DNA of 64,000 nt from Lytechinus pictus (GCF_037042905.1 NC_087247.1:59419920-59483919); one strand, 5' to 3'; shown: positions 51,419 to 63,107, numbered from the stretch's first letter. Program-made: numbers and translations. Notes: generated by a model not told the origin, from the sequence alone.

Positions 51419-51707
51419 CAGTGGCGTACCTAGGATTTTCCACAGGAGGGGAAATTTGCCCGCCAAAAAATTTGACAAGCAAAAAAAAAAGAAAGAAAAG
51501 GTCCTCAATCGAAAATAAAGGTTTTCGTACCAGAAAAAATATTGACATGCAAAAAAAAAAAAGGCCTTCAAGTTTGTCAGGGGGGGGGGCAATAAAGGTC
51601 TTTCAAGCTCGTCAGGGGGGGGGGGGGCAGGGATATGTCTTTTGTATGGGTTGTGGCTCGTCAGGGGGGGGGCAGATTGCCCCCCCCCCCCCGTAGGTAC
51701 GCTAGTG
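51419..51707. mobile_element. hAT-like MITE with 8-base target duplication
   Basis: CACTACAG is repeated exactly at 51411-51418 and 51708-51715. Termini CAGTGGCGTACCTAGG and GTAGGTACGCTAGTG are inverted with a few differences. The interior has several poly-G/poly-C runs. An 8-base duplication with a CAG-type end is hAT-like. Confidence 0.8.
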
Positions 51708-52073
51708 CACTACAGCCAATATAACTGGTAAGCACATATTTAACAGACAACAACAAAAAATTACCTACTTTCCACAATTCAAATCCAACAAATTAATATT
51801 TTGAAACAAAATAATTATCCTTCAAAGCAATGGGGCATAGTACATGTAAGCAGTTTGCACTAATGAGTAAAGCATCAAGGCATATAGCTCCCGGGCATAC
51901 CAATATGCAACTTTCACATCTTTGGCATCGACATTGCATGTGTTGACAAAGCTAATTGTTTTCATATTCAGTTCATGCAGCAGGATTGGCTGATTTAAAT
52001 CACGTTGATTTTAATCGCGATTTAAATCGCGATTTAAATCACTGTGATCATTTTTTTCAAATCATTGATTTAA

Positions 52074-52831
52074 AGGTCATATCCACCCCAGAAAAAAAGA
52101 GTTTAATTGAATAAACATAGAGAAAAATCAAACAAGAATAACGCTGGAAACTACATCAAAATCGGATGTAAAATAGTTTATGATAACATTTTAAAGTTTC
52201 GCTTATTTTTCACAAAACAGATGGGTGTTTTATAAAGCTGTTCGTAAGTTAAGAGCGACTTTAAGAACGATTTGAGATCCTTTCTTGTGGTAAATTGTAT
52301 ATACATTGGCGATGGTTTATCGCGTAAGAAGTGTTCACCAGTCGTTCTTTAAGTCGCTCTTAACTTGTGAACAGCTTTATGAAACGGCCCCCAGTTATAA
52401 TGACAATTCAGTGATATGAAAATTAGAGAGTCGATGATGTCACTCACTCACTATTGCTTTTGCATTTTTACTGTTTGAATTATACAACATTTCAATTTTT
52501 ACGAATTTAACAAATAGGACCCTCTTGTTTGAACTACTAAATGTTAAAACAATGTAATCCCACATGGTCAGGGAGGAATTATTTTTTTTCATAAAAATAT
52601 TTCATATTTCACATAATAAAATACAACAAAAAAATTAGTGATGTCATCGCCATAATTTGCATACCGACAAGGATTTGCATATAACCACGGTTTTGTGAAA
52701 TTAAGCAAAAATTTTAATCGTCATTACTTTCTTCTTTTAGATCGGATTTTGATGAAATTTTCAGCGTTATGCTTGTCTGATTTTCTCTTACTATTCAAAG
52801 CAGCTTTTTGTTGGGGTGCATGACTTTTCCT
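52074..52831. mobile_element. TTAA-flanked fold-back MITE, copy F (host of a nested MITE)
   Basis: TTAA at 52070-52073 and 52832-52835; starts AGGTCATATCCACCCC, ends GGGTGCATGACTTTTCCT. Longer than copies C and E because of the insertion at 52223-52392. Confidence 0.8.
52223..52392. mobile_element. Palindromic MITE nested in copy F
   Basis: GTTTTATAAAGCTGTTCG at the left mirrors GTGAACAGCTTTATGAAAC at the right, and AAGAGCGACTTTAAGAACGA pairs with TCGTTCTTTAAGTCGCTCTT. About 170 bases. Confidence 0.75.
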
Positions 52832-53743
52832 TTAAATCATTTCCATTGAAACATGTACAAATTATTTGGGATTTTTTATTGTTTGTGGCAGTTTTACTTT
52901 TTAAATTAAAAAGAAAAAGATTTTACCAACTTTATATCATGAGAACAGGAATAAATCCTTCATATCTACTCAGAACAATTGAAATCAAATCAATGAAATC
53001 AAGTCAATCTTGCAAAACCAAAGATGAACATGTAGCCTACATTATATGCGACCCCTACTCAACTTGTATGTATGAGTAGACTTTGTTAATAGTAAAACAA
53101 ATTTCTTGTTTCTTTATGTCAAAATTCAAAAGTGTTTTAGAGGGCAGTTTTCAAGAAAGTAAAGGAACTCTGAACTTATTAGGCTGAATCTCAACATGAT
53201 AGATTTTTGCCAGGATGGGTTATAACCATGGATCCTATACTAGAAAAAGCCTGTTCAGACATTCTGAGTAGGATTGTGCTTCATTCAGCCAGTTCACTGA
53301 AAAAGGTTCAGTAATTAAGTACATGTACATTTATTTTAAAATATGTATGAATGTTCTTGGCAAAGGGCACTAACATGACTAAATCATAACAACTATACAT
53401 TTTAGTGCCCTTTGCCAAAATGATTTATGTTTGTACATTTTTAAGTGAATATTTTGAATTGAGTACAATAAAAGTAAAAATCGGCAACGTCCCTGCTTAC
53501 CCAATACACCGATATTTTAACATTTCTATTCCTTTACATGTTCCTGTATTCAAATAAATAGGCCGACACAGTAGTATAAGGGAACCCGTTTTCTTATTTT
53601 AGCAAAACTGCTGCTAAAATACTAGTTTTCCAGTTTATTGTAAACGAAATCATTTAAATCAACTTGCAAGTTTGTCAAAACTTTGCAAGCCAATGCTTTG
53701 AAACAGTCAAATAGTTCCAACTATGGCTCAAAGAAGAACTTAA

Positions 53744-54342
53744 AGGAATTGTCCAGGCTGGAGAAATTATGATACATGTATCAATAAATAAAGTAAAATT
53801 CACAGAGTAAAATACTGAAATTTGATCAAAATCGGATAACAAATAACAAAGTTATTGAATTTTAAAGATTTCTTTTCGATTATTCCGGTAAAACATTTCT
53901 AGGCATGTCTTCATGAATATCCGTTAGTTGGGCTTATGATGGCATATCTCCACTTGTTCTTTTGATTATGATTATGTGAAATTAGGTTTATTAAAAAGGA
54001 ATTTACCAAGAACTAAAAACAATTGAATTGGCAACTAATTAAGTACATTAGTTATTTATTGCCGCAACTTATTTCATCATAATGGAGACACATTATTTAC
54101 ACATGTATAAAAAAAAATGAAACAATTATGATTTCATGTTATAAGAAAAAGGAAAGAGGGGATGTGACATCATCAACCCACCAAATGAACATTTCATGAC
54201 GATGTAAATATAACTGTTTTCACAAAATACTGATAAACTTTAAAATACAATAACTTTGTTATTTGTCATCCAATTTTGGTGAAATTTTCATCATTTTACT
54301 CTATTTATTTAGATCTGAATATTTTCAGCCCGGTCCATTCCT
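53744..54342. mobile_element. TTAA-flanked fold-back MITE, copy G
   Basis: TTAA at 53740-53743 and 54343-54346; starts AGGAATTGTCCAGGCTGG, ends CCCGGTCCATTCCT. Arms contain AATAACAAAGTTATTG and its inverse. Confidence 0.8.
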
Positions 54343-55299
54343 TTAAGGTTGATACAAACAAAAATAAATGCAGTCGGTCAAAGCTTTGAAAGCCAATGCT
54401 TTGAAACAGTCGTTCCAACTGTGGCTCAAAGAACAACTTGGGGTTGAAACAAACAAAAGATAAATGCAGTTTTCTTTAACATGTATGATCTTCAATCCTT
54501 GACCTGAAAATAAAATTTAAAAAATATATCTCTTTGGAGAACTTGAATCTCTGAGTCATGGAATTCTTCCAAATAAACTGATCCTCATTAAATACCAAGA
54601 GCTTTGAAAATGAGCACCAACTTTGCATGTTTGCAGCATTAGCTGTACCAAGACAGTTATGTACTTTAGACACAGCAGAAAATGTCAGCTTCTTTATGGC
54701 TTTAATATTTTCTATAAATTATATTTTGACTGGATTTGATTATGAAATAGTTAAGAATAATTTTGGTGGTGAAATGCATAATTTTAAAATTGATGTCAGT
54801 GTGAAGGGTTATATTTTGGGTGTTTGCACTTTGTTAAAAAAAATTTGTTAGAAAAAATCAGATTGAAATTTAAAAAAATCTGATTTAAATCAAATAGATC
54901 CGATTTAGGTTTATATAAAAAAATTGCCAACATTTTCATTCAGCATACTTTTGAGTTTGAAAGTACCTGATTATCACATACATTATGGCTGGCATAAAAA
55001 CACTTTTAATACAAAGGTGAACGAATGTTGCTGGGCATGACAACTTACACAAGACTAATTAAGGCTAATTAATATCAAACTGAGCTAACATAACAGTAAA
55101 ACAGGTTGAATACAGTAGCATGGAGAAGTGACTACAAATACAAGGTCCAATCAAGAAACTATGGTTAGAAGTTAATTCCAAACAGGAACAAAATAAAACA
55201 TAGCTATCCTGTTTGATTAAAAGTATGATAGTTTTAATACAAACTTACAATCGTGAAATTTAAGATTTTCATTTTGTAAACTATCATATTTAATATTTA

Positions 55300-56125
55300 A
55301 GTTCTGAATTTTATGAGAATGGTGTTTTTGAGTTTGATATTTTGGGTTTTAAGTACCATATGATAAATGTTTTAAGGAATACTGGTTTAATTTACAAACT
55401 TAAGCTTAGTTTGCTTCATAAAAATCTGATAACTTTATACCATTCCATGATTTTCTCTTATTTAAAATACTGCAATACCAATGTAACCTCATATAAATTG
55501 GACTCAATATTCAAAAGAAATGTTTAAGAATAATTACCTATTCTAATAGCACCATCCGCACCTTTATTTAATAAGCGAGAACTCACAATATTTATCTATA
55601 AGTTCAAGAAGAGGTAGTTGTTACCCATGTAGTTTTCAGATCTTTTTCAATGCAATAATCAAGTTCATAACCATAATACCCGTTCTTCCAATAAATTTCA
55701 TTTATGGTCTATTAGGTCTATAGTCACGAAGCTGAGTTATGTAGGTCCCAAACGATGAAATGAGATTCCCCAAATAATAACTAATTCACAATTTATATAT
55801 TCTTTTAGAAAACAGTATTCAAATTTTCTAGTAAATTATTATTAATTCTCACACATGATATCAATGCATACTTGTAACGTATCTACCCCCCTCAACTCGT
55901 GTTTTTTTCCTCCTTTTTATATACACTATTAACTATAATGATATGATATTCTGTTTTGTATTAATGTTGTTTTGTTTTTACTATGTTTTGGCGAGCCTCA
56001 CATGTTTCTTATTACCTTCATGGGAAGCCACGCAATTTATTTTTATTATCTAATCACATTATTTGATGTTTCCTTGTATTTTTATCCTATTTGCGAAATA
56101 AAGATTGAATTGAATAGAATATATA
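55300..56125 (+). pseudogene. Degenerate LINE 3' end (reverse-transcriptase thumb and 3' tail)
   Basis: Plus-strand reading GLIYKLKLSLLHKNLITLYH, then SMIFSYLKYCNTNV, DSIFKR and further a broken HNTRSSNKFHLWS block. This is the usual end of CR1/Jockey-type ORF2. The 3' end is AATAAAGATTGAATTGAATAG, a LINE tail. Several stops. Confidence 0.7.
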
Positions 56126-56417
56126 TATAGAGCTATGATAAAACCATCCACTATTTTGGGCGATGGAGCAAGGTTTTGGCCATACATGCAGCTGCTCAGT
56201 GGAATGTCATACGTAAACACTGTCTGATGGCCTGAGCAAGGGTATTACATAATAACCCTGCTCATGGCTCTGTGGTTGAAGTAGGGGATTATCTATACTC
56301 CTCAGTGGTCATAAAATTTGGTTTACAGACAGATGAAGTTATCCAATGAAAGCTCTCTGAAATTTTGGGTGGGTGGGACTTATTTTGACGGTGGGAACAA
56401 GATTTCCAAAGAAGAAG

Positions 56418-56511
56418 CAGACTCTGAAATGGCTCGCTTCGCTCGCCCTTTCAGGCTGGTTTGCTTCGCAAACCAGCTGCAGATCCCACTTCACGAGCCA
56501 TTCAGAGTCTG
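56418..56511. repeat. Nested palindrome
   Basis: CAGACTCTGAAATGGCTCG pairs with CGAGCCATTCAGAGTCTG; inside is GGTTTGCTTCGCAAACC. Confidence 0.75.
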
Positions 56512-56629
56512 CATAGCAGACTACCATGCATGCATGCAATGGGGCGCGGGCCGCGCCGTAGTAGTATATTCCCAGTGCAGTATACCGGTACGTATACTGT
56601 TTACATTTTGAGTCGGTGTATGCGCTGGC

Positions 56630-58309
56630 GCCAGAATGTATCCAGGGGTGGCCTGAAAAAAAAAGTAATACTAATAGGACTTGGAGTTGGAGATGGCCGT
56701 GGCAAAACTGCTAGGAAAACAAAAATAACAGTTGAAGTTGATCGCTTCCACTTGAAAAATCAACTGCATAGTATTGAAGATCTTTTGCTGAGTACCGGGT
56801 ACGTACCGTACCGGTACTGACAAACGACAAAATCAATTTTAACTTGTCTTCTATGTTAGTTTGAAGGAGGCCGGAGGGAAGTCAAATTCGATCCCCCATC
56901 CCTGGCTGGATTGCACCATACCTGCACCGGGAGGGACCGGGAGCTAGCCAGCTAGCTCTACGTACCGGTATTAATAGTATCATGTATGGAGGGGTGCATC
57001 ATGATTTTCTAACGTTAGACAGCTGGCATTAGTCTGTTTGGAGGAGTTTTCAAACATTTTTTATATTTCTCCTCGCGAGCCAACAGCTGAACAACCAATG
57101 TAATGAATGTACAGACTACAGGGACTGAAGTCTTTTCGATCAGCGCACCCAAAGAATCAGACTGATAAATCCGCTCTTTTGGAGGAGTTTTTCAACATTG
57201 TCCTCCTACACAGACGGATGACTGCCATTCGGCTCGTAATGGTGGAGCAAACAACCGCCACTTAACTACAGCGTCTATAGAGAAAGGCATGAAAGGGTGT
57301 GCTTTTGCACCCTCCTTTATTACGCCTGAATTTTGCTTTTTGTCAGGGAAGAAATAATAAAGAAATTTATATTAAATACAATTCAGATTACCACCTTTCC
57401 GAAAAATATGCTGGAAAATAGCAAATTTTGATGACAAACAGATTGGGATCAGCCATGTTTTTCTTCGATCGCCGCCTGCTAGCTGAGCGTACGGACATAT
57501 GCCAGCGGATTGGCTGGCACGCTCGTATGCTTAGCTGTAGCTGTACCAGTCTAATATAGCCAGAACCAGAGAATACTTTCAGAGCAGCGGCACATCCGTC
57601 TTTGCCAAAGTCGATATCAGCAATACTATGCGCAATTTCAAAAATAATGATTTGTTTTGGTACTGAGGCGTTAATAAATAAAAACAAACAAATTTGTGCG
57701 CCTCCTATTAAATTTTAATGATAAATCATACCACGCATATCACTGCGTTTGTTTGCAGGGTCTCCCCTTAAATGATTTATCTTGAATAAATTACGTAATC
57801 AGCAAATTGTAATACGTCCTAAAATATAATTGCATTATTTGAGATTCTGAATTCTTCACAAAATTAATGATAATGTTAATTGATGCACTCATTCAGCATT
57901 AAAGAGAGTGATAGGCAGAATCAATGCTGTCTGTACTCTGTAAACCTTCATCTTTTTCTGTAACTTAGAATTATGTTGAAATGTGTGAGTTTATTACACA
58001 AATTTATATCATTTATGACTGTAAAATTAAAAGTAATTTAATTGGAAAGTAATTGTAATTCAACAGTTTGTAATTATGATTGAAGAAAGTAACTGAGCCC
58101 AAACTGCCCAATCCTGATATTTAGTCAAACTCAAACTTCAATCTCCATCATCGTTAAGTGTCTCAGTAATGCTTACTGGTGAATTTGTTGTATCATGTCA
58201 AAGATCATTATACAATATTCAAATGTATAAATACCATCCTCTATCACAAATTGTGTCTTACTCTTTTTGTGCCCTAGTCTCAGTATATTTCCTTCTCTTT
58301 TATTTGTAG
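56630..58309 (+). other. Upstream region of the ASB13-like gene
   Basis: Richer in GC and CpG than its surroundings around 56520-57600, so it may hold the promoter and first non-coding exon. None could be fixed from sequence alone. An unidentified open frame lies at 56461-56820. Confidence 0.35.
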
Positions 58310-58361
58310 GTTTATTACCTCAGCAAAAAATATGTACTATTGATGTAAGACCTTGTCTACA
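58310..58361 (+). other. ASB13: 5' UTR part of the first coding exon of ASB13-like gene
   Basis: Follows acceptor TTATTTGTAG. It contains an in-frame TGA before ATG 58362, so an upstream non-coding exon is expected; I did not find it. Confidence 0.6.
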
Positions 58362-58392
58362 ATGTCTGGTCCACTTCTCGCAAGACACACAG
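58362..58392 (+). CDS. ASB13: ASB13-like coding exon 1
   Basis: MSGPLLARHT plus one base. Donor GTAAGC. Very short, but phase and acceptor fit exon 2. Confidence 0.75.
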
Positions 58393-61300
58393 GTAAGCCA
58401 ATTGATAGCTATACATGTATATCGAATGTCAATATTTCACATAATTTCTGAGTTAAGTACAGTGAACAGTGAAATAAAATTAAAGCATAATAATTAGAGT
58501 TAAAATCAAAGGACTATTTTCACAAAGGGGATAAACCAGATAAGTACTTATCATTTCGTTATCCCCCCTTGTGAATTTGGCTGAAGTATTTAACTCCCCC
58601 TCCCCCAATATTTAGGCAACTTGGTGTTTAATTATAAATGCATTACTGGCCCCATGAATTGTCAGTGTTCACACATCATTTTTTGGATGGAGAAATATTT
58701 GGTTTGGGTTTGACACTTTTGTGATGTATTCCCTTGCTTGCACCCTAGTGAGTTTGATTACTGTTGTCTGTGTTTATGGATTAATTTATCAATGTTGAAC
58801 ATGACTCAACACCCTCTTTAAAACTTATTGTGAGAGGTTATACTGTATATTGTGTACTTCAGATTGATTGAATTTGCCTGTCACAATATTTTCATCATAT
58901 CTTGTAGCCATATCTCCTGACCTTACTACTTCCCTTGATAGAATCAGAGTGCATATGTTAGAGTTTTCTCAGTATTACAAACTCTAAATTATATTTCTCT
59001 GAGGAGATGCATTCCTTGGTCAAGACCGTACTGACCTTCATGCTGCAGCATTCCAAGGACAGTTAATGACCATGCATGGTCTGATCCTACGAGGAGCTGA
59101 TGTCAACAAACGCACGTCTGATGGTGTCACTCCGCTTCATGAAGCTTGTTCTCGTGGTTACCTCTATTGTGCAGAGATGCTTGTAAAACATGGTGCTGAT
59201 GTAAGTAGATATGTTGCAAGATCTTAGGAGAAATGTACACTGTAGCTGTTAGAGATAAATGTTTTGAACCAGAAATTAAAAATTGCTCTTTGTAGTCTTC
59301 AAATAAAATCTACAGCTCACCCAAAATATACAGCTCACCCAAAATATAGGTAATGAAATCACGGCAGTTAGTCGGCAAGCCCTCAAAAAGTGGCTTCTTT
59401 TTATATCCAAGTGATATTCATGACTAGAGTGTTTTTGCATTGTTATTGAGCTTGGTGCGGACCAAAACACCTCTTTTTATTCCGCCATTGCTGCTCTAAA
59501 TATTAACCAAATTTCATGTTTTTGGTATCTTTACAAAGAAGAAAAATCATTCTTTCAGGTCATGTGTTTGGATTTTTTAAAAGATGTTGTAATATAGGGG
59601 AAACTTTTGATCTAAAACATGAAACAAAATAATTATTTTCATGCAACAAAAGTTGTTGTTTTCACACTTAATTTCTGTTTGAGCACAAATGATTTTTAGA
59701 TTATGATAAAGCTGAAGATCTAAGCTTTAATATATAATTTTTATAAGAAGATGTAATTTAGATGGGTCAGCAGCCAGCTTTTTATAGGCCAAGTACATTT
59801 AGCAGCTAAAAAACAATACTGCGCTCTGATTGGTCATAGAGACCACACACCCACACAAATTCCAATGTTCCCCACACTGGGCCACACTCACCATGTGGTA
59901 ATCTCTTCAAATTACCCGCGCCTGTTGTTTGAAAACTTTATTTAGCCAATCAGAACTCTAGATTTTATGCTACTCAGAAATTTCAGAAATCTCGTCTTGC
60001 ATCTTGATGGAAAAGGCTGGCTGCTGACCAATCTACATGTTGTAATAGGTGTCGCATATCAAAAGTGACATTGTATGAAAGTACAGAGTTTGAGCTTTCT
60101 GATGATATAAATAATGTTTGTGCCCAAAGCACAATATTTTGCACAGTTTGCAAGAGAAAACAAAGGAAGAAAACTCTGTTTGAGGCCTCTTTTCAGGCTT
60201 GAAATTCACCTATTAATCAAAATATTTTATTCAAAAGAAATAACCAATATAAAAATTAACGTTTACTCTTTCCTATGGTACAAAAATAATCAATTTTACT
60301 CAAGGAGAAAATGGTTAAATTCTTTGAGAAAAAAGTCTCACAATTCACAAGATTTTGTAGGGATATGAATTCAGCCATGAGAGGACCTGGATAAACCCTG
60401 CTCATTTGCTCATTAACTTGCAGACTGACTGACGGTAATCTATTTCAGCTCTCCAGATTTATTGTATATATAGGAATATTTTCTTTCCTGAAGAAGAATT
60501 CTGGAAAATATCAACACAGCGATGTCTAATGAGCTATATGTCATCATTTACAAGGCTCATGGTGTTATCAGTCTGTAATATTCAGAGAGATGCTTTGTGG
60601 TACAAATTATGCATTAGTACAGATATTTATGCATGAACTTGTCAGGTGTATAAGAAAATTATACTAATAATATTTCTTACATTTTTTTAGTATATATTTA
60701 TAGGGCACATTGTATGCTTTAGTATCTCTGTCTTTGTAGATTCAGTATACTACTTGAGTTATTGTTAAAAGTGTTTCTTTTTCTAATTTCTCAGATAAAT
60801 GCATGTAACATTGATGGTGCAACTGCTCTCTGTGAAGCTTGTTGCCATGGCAACATAGAAATTGTCAAGTTGTTGCTTAGCAAAGGTGCAATACCAAATC
60901 CAACATTGGCCAGGACATCACCCCTTCATGAAGCAGCTTTTAGAGGTAAGCGAATTGAAAACAGACACACATTTAAATGAGAGAGAAGGGCTTTTTGAAA
61001 ATATGGATTATCGATCTGTAACATGAAGAGATGCATATAAATATTTGCAATCAGTTTTAGTTTTGTTAGTTATGAAATTCTCTTGAAATAAATTCCAAAG
61101 ACCAATTGCATCTGTTATATTAAAGTGTCCATAAGCATTTTAAGATCCCATTTATGTGTTGTTAATTGTATCATTTACAGGAACCTCATGGACAAAGTTA
61201 GTAATTCTGTCTAAAGAATAGGCCCTTCACTCTCGTTCAAGTATCATTGGAGCACCTGTTTGATAAATATGGAGAAAAGGAGAGAAAATACTTGCAATCA

Positions 61301-62762
61301 TTGTCTAAAGTTTATTTGACATTTTCTATATTTTGATTGTACTTTTAATTCAAGGACATACCAAGTGCGTTGAAGAGTTAATCAAAGCAGGAAGTAATTT
61401 AGAAGCCTCTGACTTGCATTATGGGACACCCCTACATGCTGCTTGTAATATGGGCCAGACAGGAACAATAAAGGTCATACTCAAGGCAGGTCAGTGAATC
61501 TTATTTGGATAAAATAAACCACATCAACTAATTTTATGCAAATTTGCTTTGTTTTGAGGTGTATCTTCTTTATGTTTTGCTTGAAATACAAAGTATACAT
61601 TTGTTTTCAAAAGAAAAGTTCACTTCTATACATTTCTTAAACCTTATTAATTTTAAAATTTTACAAATCATGGCTACAGATGAGAAAGAATTGTCTGGCC
61701 AAAGTGGCCTTACATTAGAATGTTGAAGGCTAACTGGGGAAGTTTTTCATGATATTGTAAATACAATTTATGTGTTTCAACCAAGCAAATAAGATCGCAT
61801 TGATCGATCTATCTGATAAGTCAGAAAAAATCTAGGAACCAGCAGGATTTGAACCTCTCATCTACTGATTGCCGGTCAGCCACTTTACCACCGGGCCCCA
61901 TGGCACAGTCACAATGTACAATGTAAATTGTATTTACAATATAATGAAAAACTTACCCATCAAGTCTTTAACATTCCATTTCATTGTCCATGGCAAACCA
62001 ATATAAGAATGCATGACAGATTAAATAAGGGGGACTAAGGACTTTGTTCTTATTTCATTGTGACTGTGCCATGGACCACTGATGGCTCGGTGGTACAGTC
62101 GCTGACCGGCAATCAGTAGATGAGGTTCAAATCCTGCTGTTCCTAGATTTTTTTCTGACTTATCAGATAGATCGATCAATGCAATCTTATTTACTAGATG
62201 TAAATTGTTCTTAAGAATGCTTTTGACAAGTGTCAACTATCAACAGAAGAAAATGGATTATAATCATTGTACTGGTAATCATGGAAGGCCATTTTGGACT
62301 ATACTTGTTCACAAAACATTTGCATTTTAATAATGGAATTTAAAAAAACCCAGCAAATTTAGTGATCTAGTTAGTTCTACAGAAGCTGCTTTAGCGACTG
62401 GTGTAATATAGAAAGAAATTAAACTTTTGGAGTACGAAGTACTTGAAATCCACGGTTCTGCTTTTTATAAGACACCAAGTATAATAATTCTTATTAAGAA
62501 TTGTATTGTATTCTGTATCTTTCTTTCAGGAGGGAATGTGAATGCTATAATGAACCATACTAGTCCTCTACATGTTGCAGCAGGTATAAAGAATCCAGAC
62601 CTTGTAGATGTTCTTTTGGAGTATGGTGCTAATGTGTATGCCCTCAACAACCAATCCAGAACCCCTAGGGATCTCATCCATCATACAGACAATGCCACAA
62701 AAAACATCATTGATTATGAAATGGGTGAGCTTCTACATATCATTGAAACAGAGACTACATGA
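58362..62762 (+). CDS. ASB13: Ankyrin-repeat protein, ASB13-like ubiquitin-ligase adaptor (5 exons)
   Basis: Coding exons 58362-58392, 59004-59200, 60795-60945, 61355-61489 and 62530-62762 join in phase to 248 residues. The 5' exon begins at 58310 after an acceptor; an in-frame TGA upstream makes ATG 58362 the first possible start (MSGPLLARHTG). Six ankyrin-type repeats follow, with landmarks RTDLHAAAFQGQ, TPLHEACSRG, NIDGATALCEACCHGNIEIV, SPLHEAAFRG, HYGTPLHAACNMG and SPLHVAAGIKNPDLVDVLLE. The order and wording fit vertebrate ASB13 (278 residues), a substrate receptor of Cullin-5 ligases. The SOCS box that would bind Elongin B/C is not in the open frame, which ends in ETETT. A donor-like ATGG/GTGAGC at 62721-62727 sits where ASB13 would enter its SOCS box, so a further exon probably exists downstream. 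The ankyrin assignment is firm; ASB13 over other ASBs is likely. Confidence 0.9.
59004..59200 (+). CDS. ASB13: ASB13-like coding exon 2
   Basis: GDAFLGQDRTDLHAAAFQGQ then LILRGADVNKRTSDGVTPLH and CAEMLVKHGAD: the first ankyrin repeats. The GD-F-RT lead-in is also present in ASB13. Donor GTAAGT. Confidence 0.93.
59476..60430. repeat. Large palindromic dispersed repeat, copy 2 (ASB13-like intron)
   Basis: Homologous to 33775-34690. Its inner arms are GGGTCAGCAGCCAGCTTTTT (59764-59783) against GGAAAAGGCTGGCTGCTGACC (60009-60029; 21 bases), different from copy 1 but still complementary. Confidence 0.75.
60795..60945 (+). CDS. ASB13: ASB13-like coding exon 3
   Basis: INACNIDGATALCEACCHGN, then VKLLLSKGAIPNP and SPLHEAAFRG. 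Acceptor TTTCTCAG, donor GTAAGC. Confidence 0.94.
61355..61489 (+). CDS. ASB13: ASB13-like coding exon 4
   Basis: HTKCVEELIKAGSNLEASDL, then HYGTPLHAACNMG and IKVILKAG. Acceptor AATTCAAG, donor GTCAGT. Confidence 0.92.
61788..62192. repeat. Inverted pair of tRNA-derived SINE-like segments
   Basis: Arms 61788-61916 and 62056-62192 are near-perfect inverses. The right arm has an A box TGGCTCGGTGG (62083-62093) and a B box GGTTCAAATCC (62124-62134) 41 bases apart, as in tRNA genes. The left arm has the same boxes on the minus strand (B box 61845-61855). It lies in an intron of the ASB13-like gene. A SINE origin is more likely than working tRNA genes. Confidence 0.7.
62530..62762 (+). CDS. ASB13: ASB13-like coding exon 5 (last ankyrin repeat, stop or donor)
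   Basis: GGNVNAIMNHTSPLHVAAGI, VDVLLEYGANVYALNNQSRT and NIIDYEM. It either reads through to TGA at 62760-62762 or is spliced out at the GTGAGC donor after 62724. Confidence 0.88.
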
Positions 62763-63089
62763 TTTGCTATTAATAGTGGTAATCAGGAGTGGTTTTCATG
62801 AAGCAAATAGTCACTGATTTTCACTTAGAATTGTTATAAGCTACTGGAAATTGTTGCATCAGATTGGCTCAGAGCAAATATTCAGTGAAAAATCATTGCT
62901 AAAACTGTTCATGAGATGCTCCCCATCATGCAGTTATAGTTTAATTACTTTCAGCTCTCTAGAATACCGACTCCATTGGAGCTTGACGTTATGTGTGGCA
63001 ATTAGGGTTTATTATGAGTTTGTTTTTAGACATAGCAGACAAGATTTCAACACAAAAATTAATAATCTATATTAATTTTGCGATGGAAA

Positions 63090-63095
63090 AAATAA
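63090..63095 (+). terminator. Candidate polyadenylation signal
   Basis: AATAAA 330 bases after the ASB13-like stop codon and just before the Penelope element. It would serve the unspliced 3' end if that form is real. Confidence 0.3.
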
Positions 63096-63107
63096 ATCTA
63101 TTCATCT

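Noticed and set aside
57388-57687. Minus-strand open frame of 99 codons
   Set aside because: No family recognised and no splice context; probably chance in a GC-richer stretch.
62083-62155. A tRNA gene
   Set aside because: A and B boxes are present, but the segment is repeated as an inverted arm with non-tRNA flanks and I could not verify a full cloverleaf, so a SINE-like origin is preferred.
62964-63075. Terminal exon coding a SOCS box for the ASB13-like gene
   Set aside because: The phase and acceptor would fit, but the frame (SLTLCVAIR) has the wrong spacing for the SOCS core and lacks the usual Pro-rich second half.
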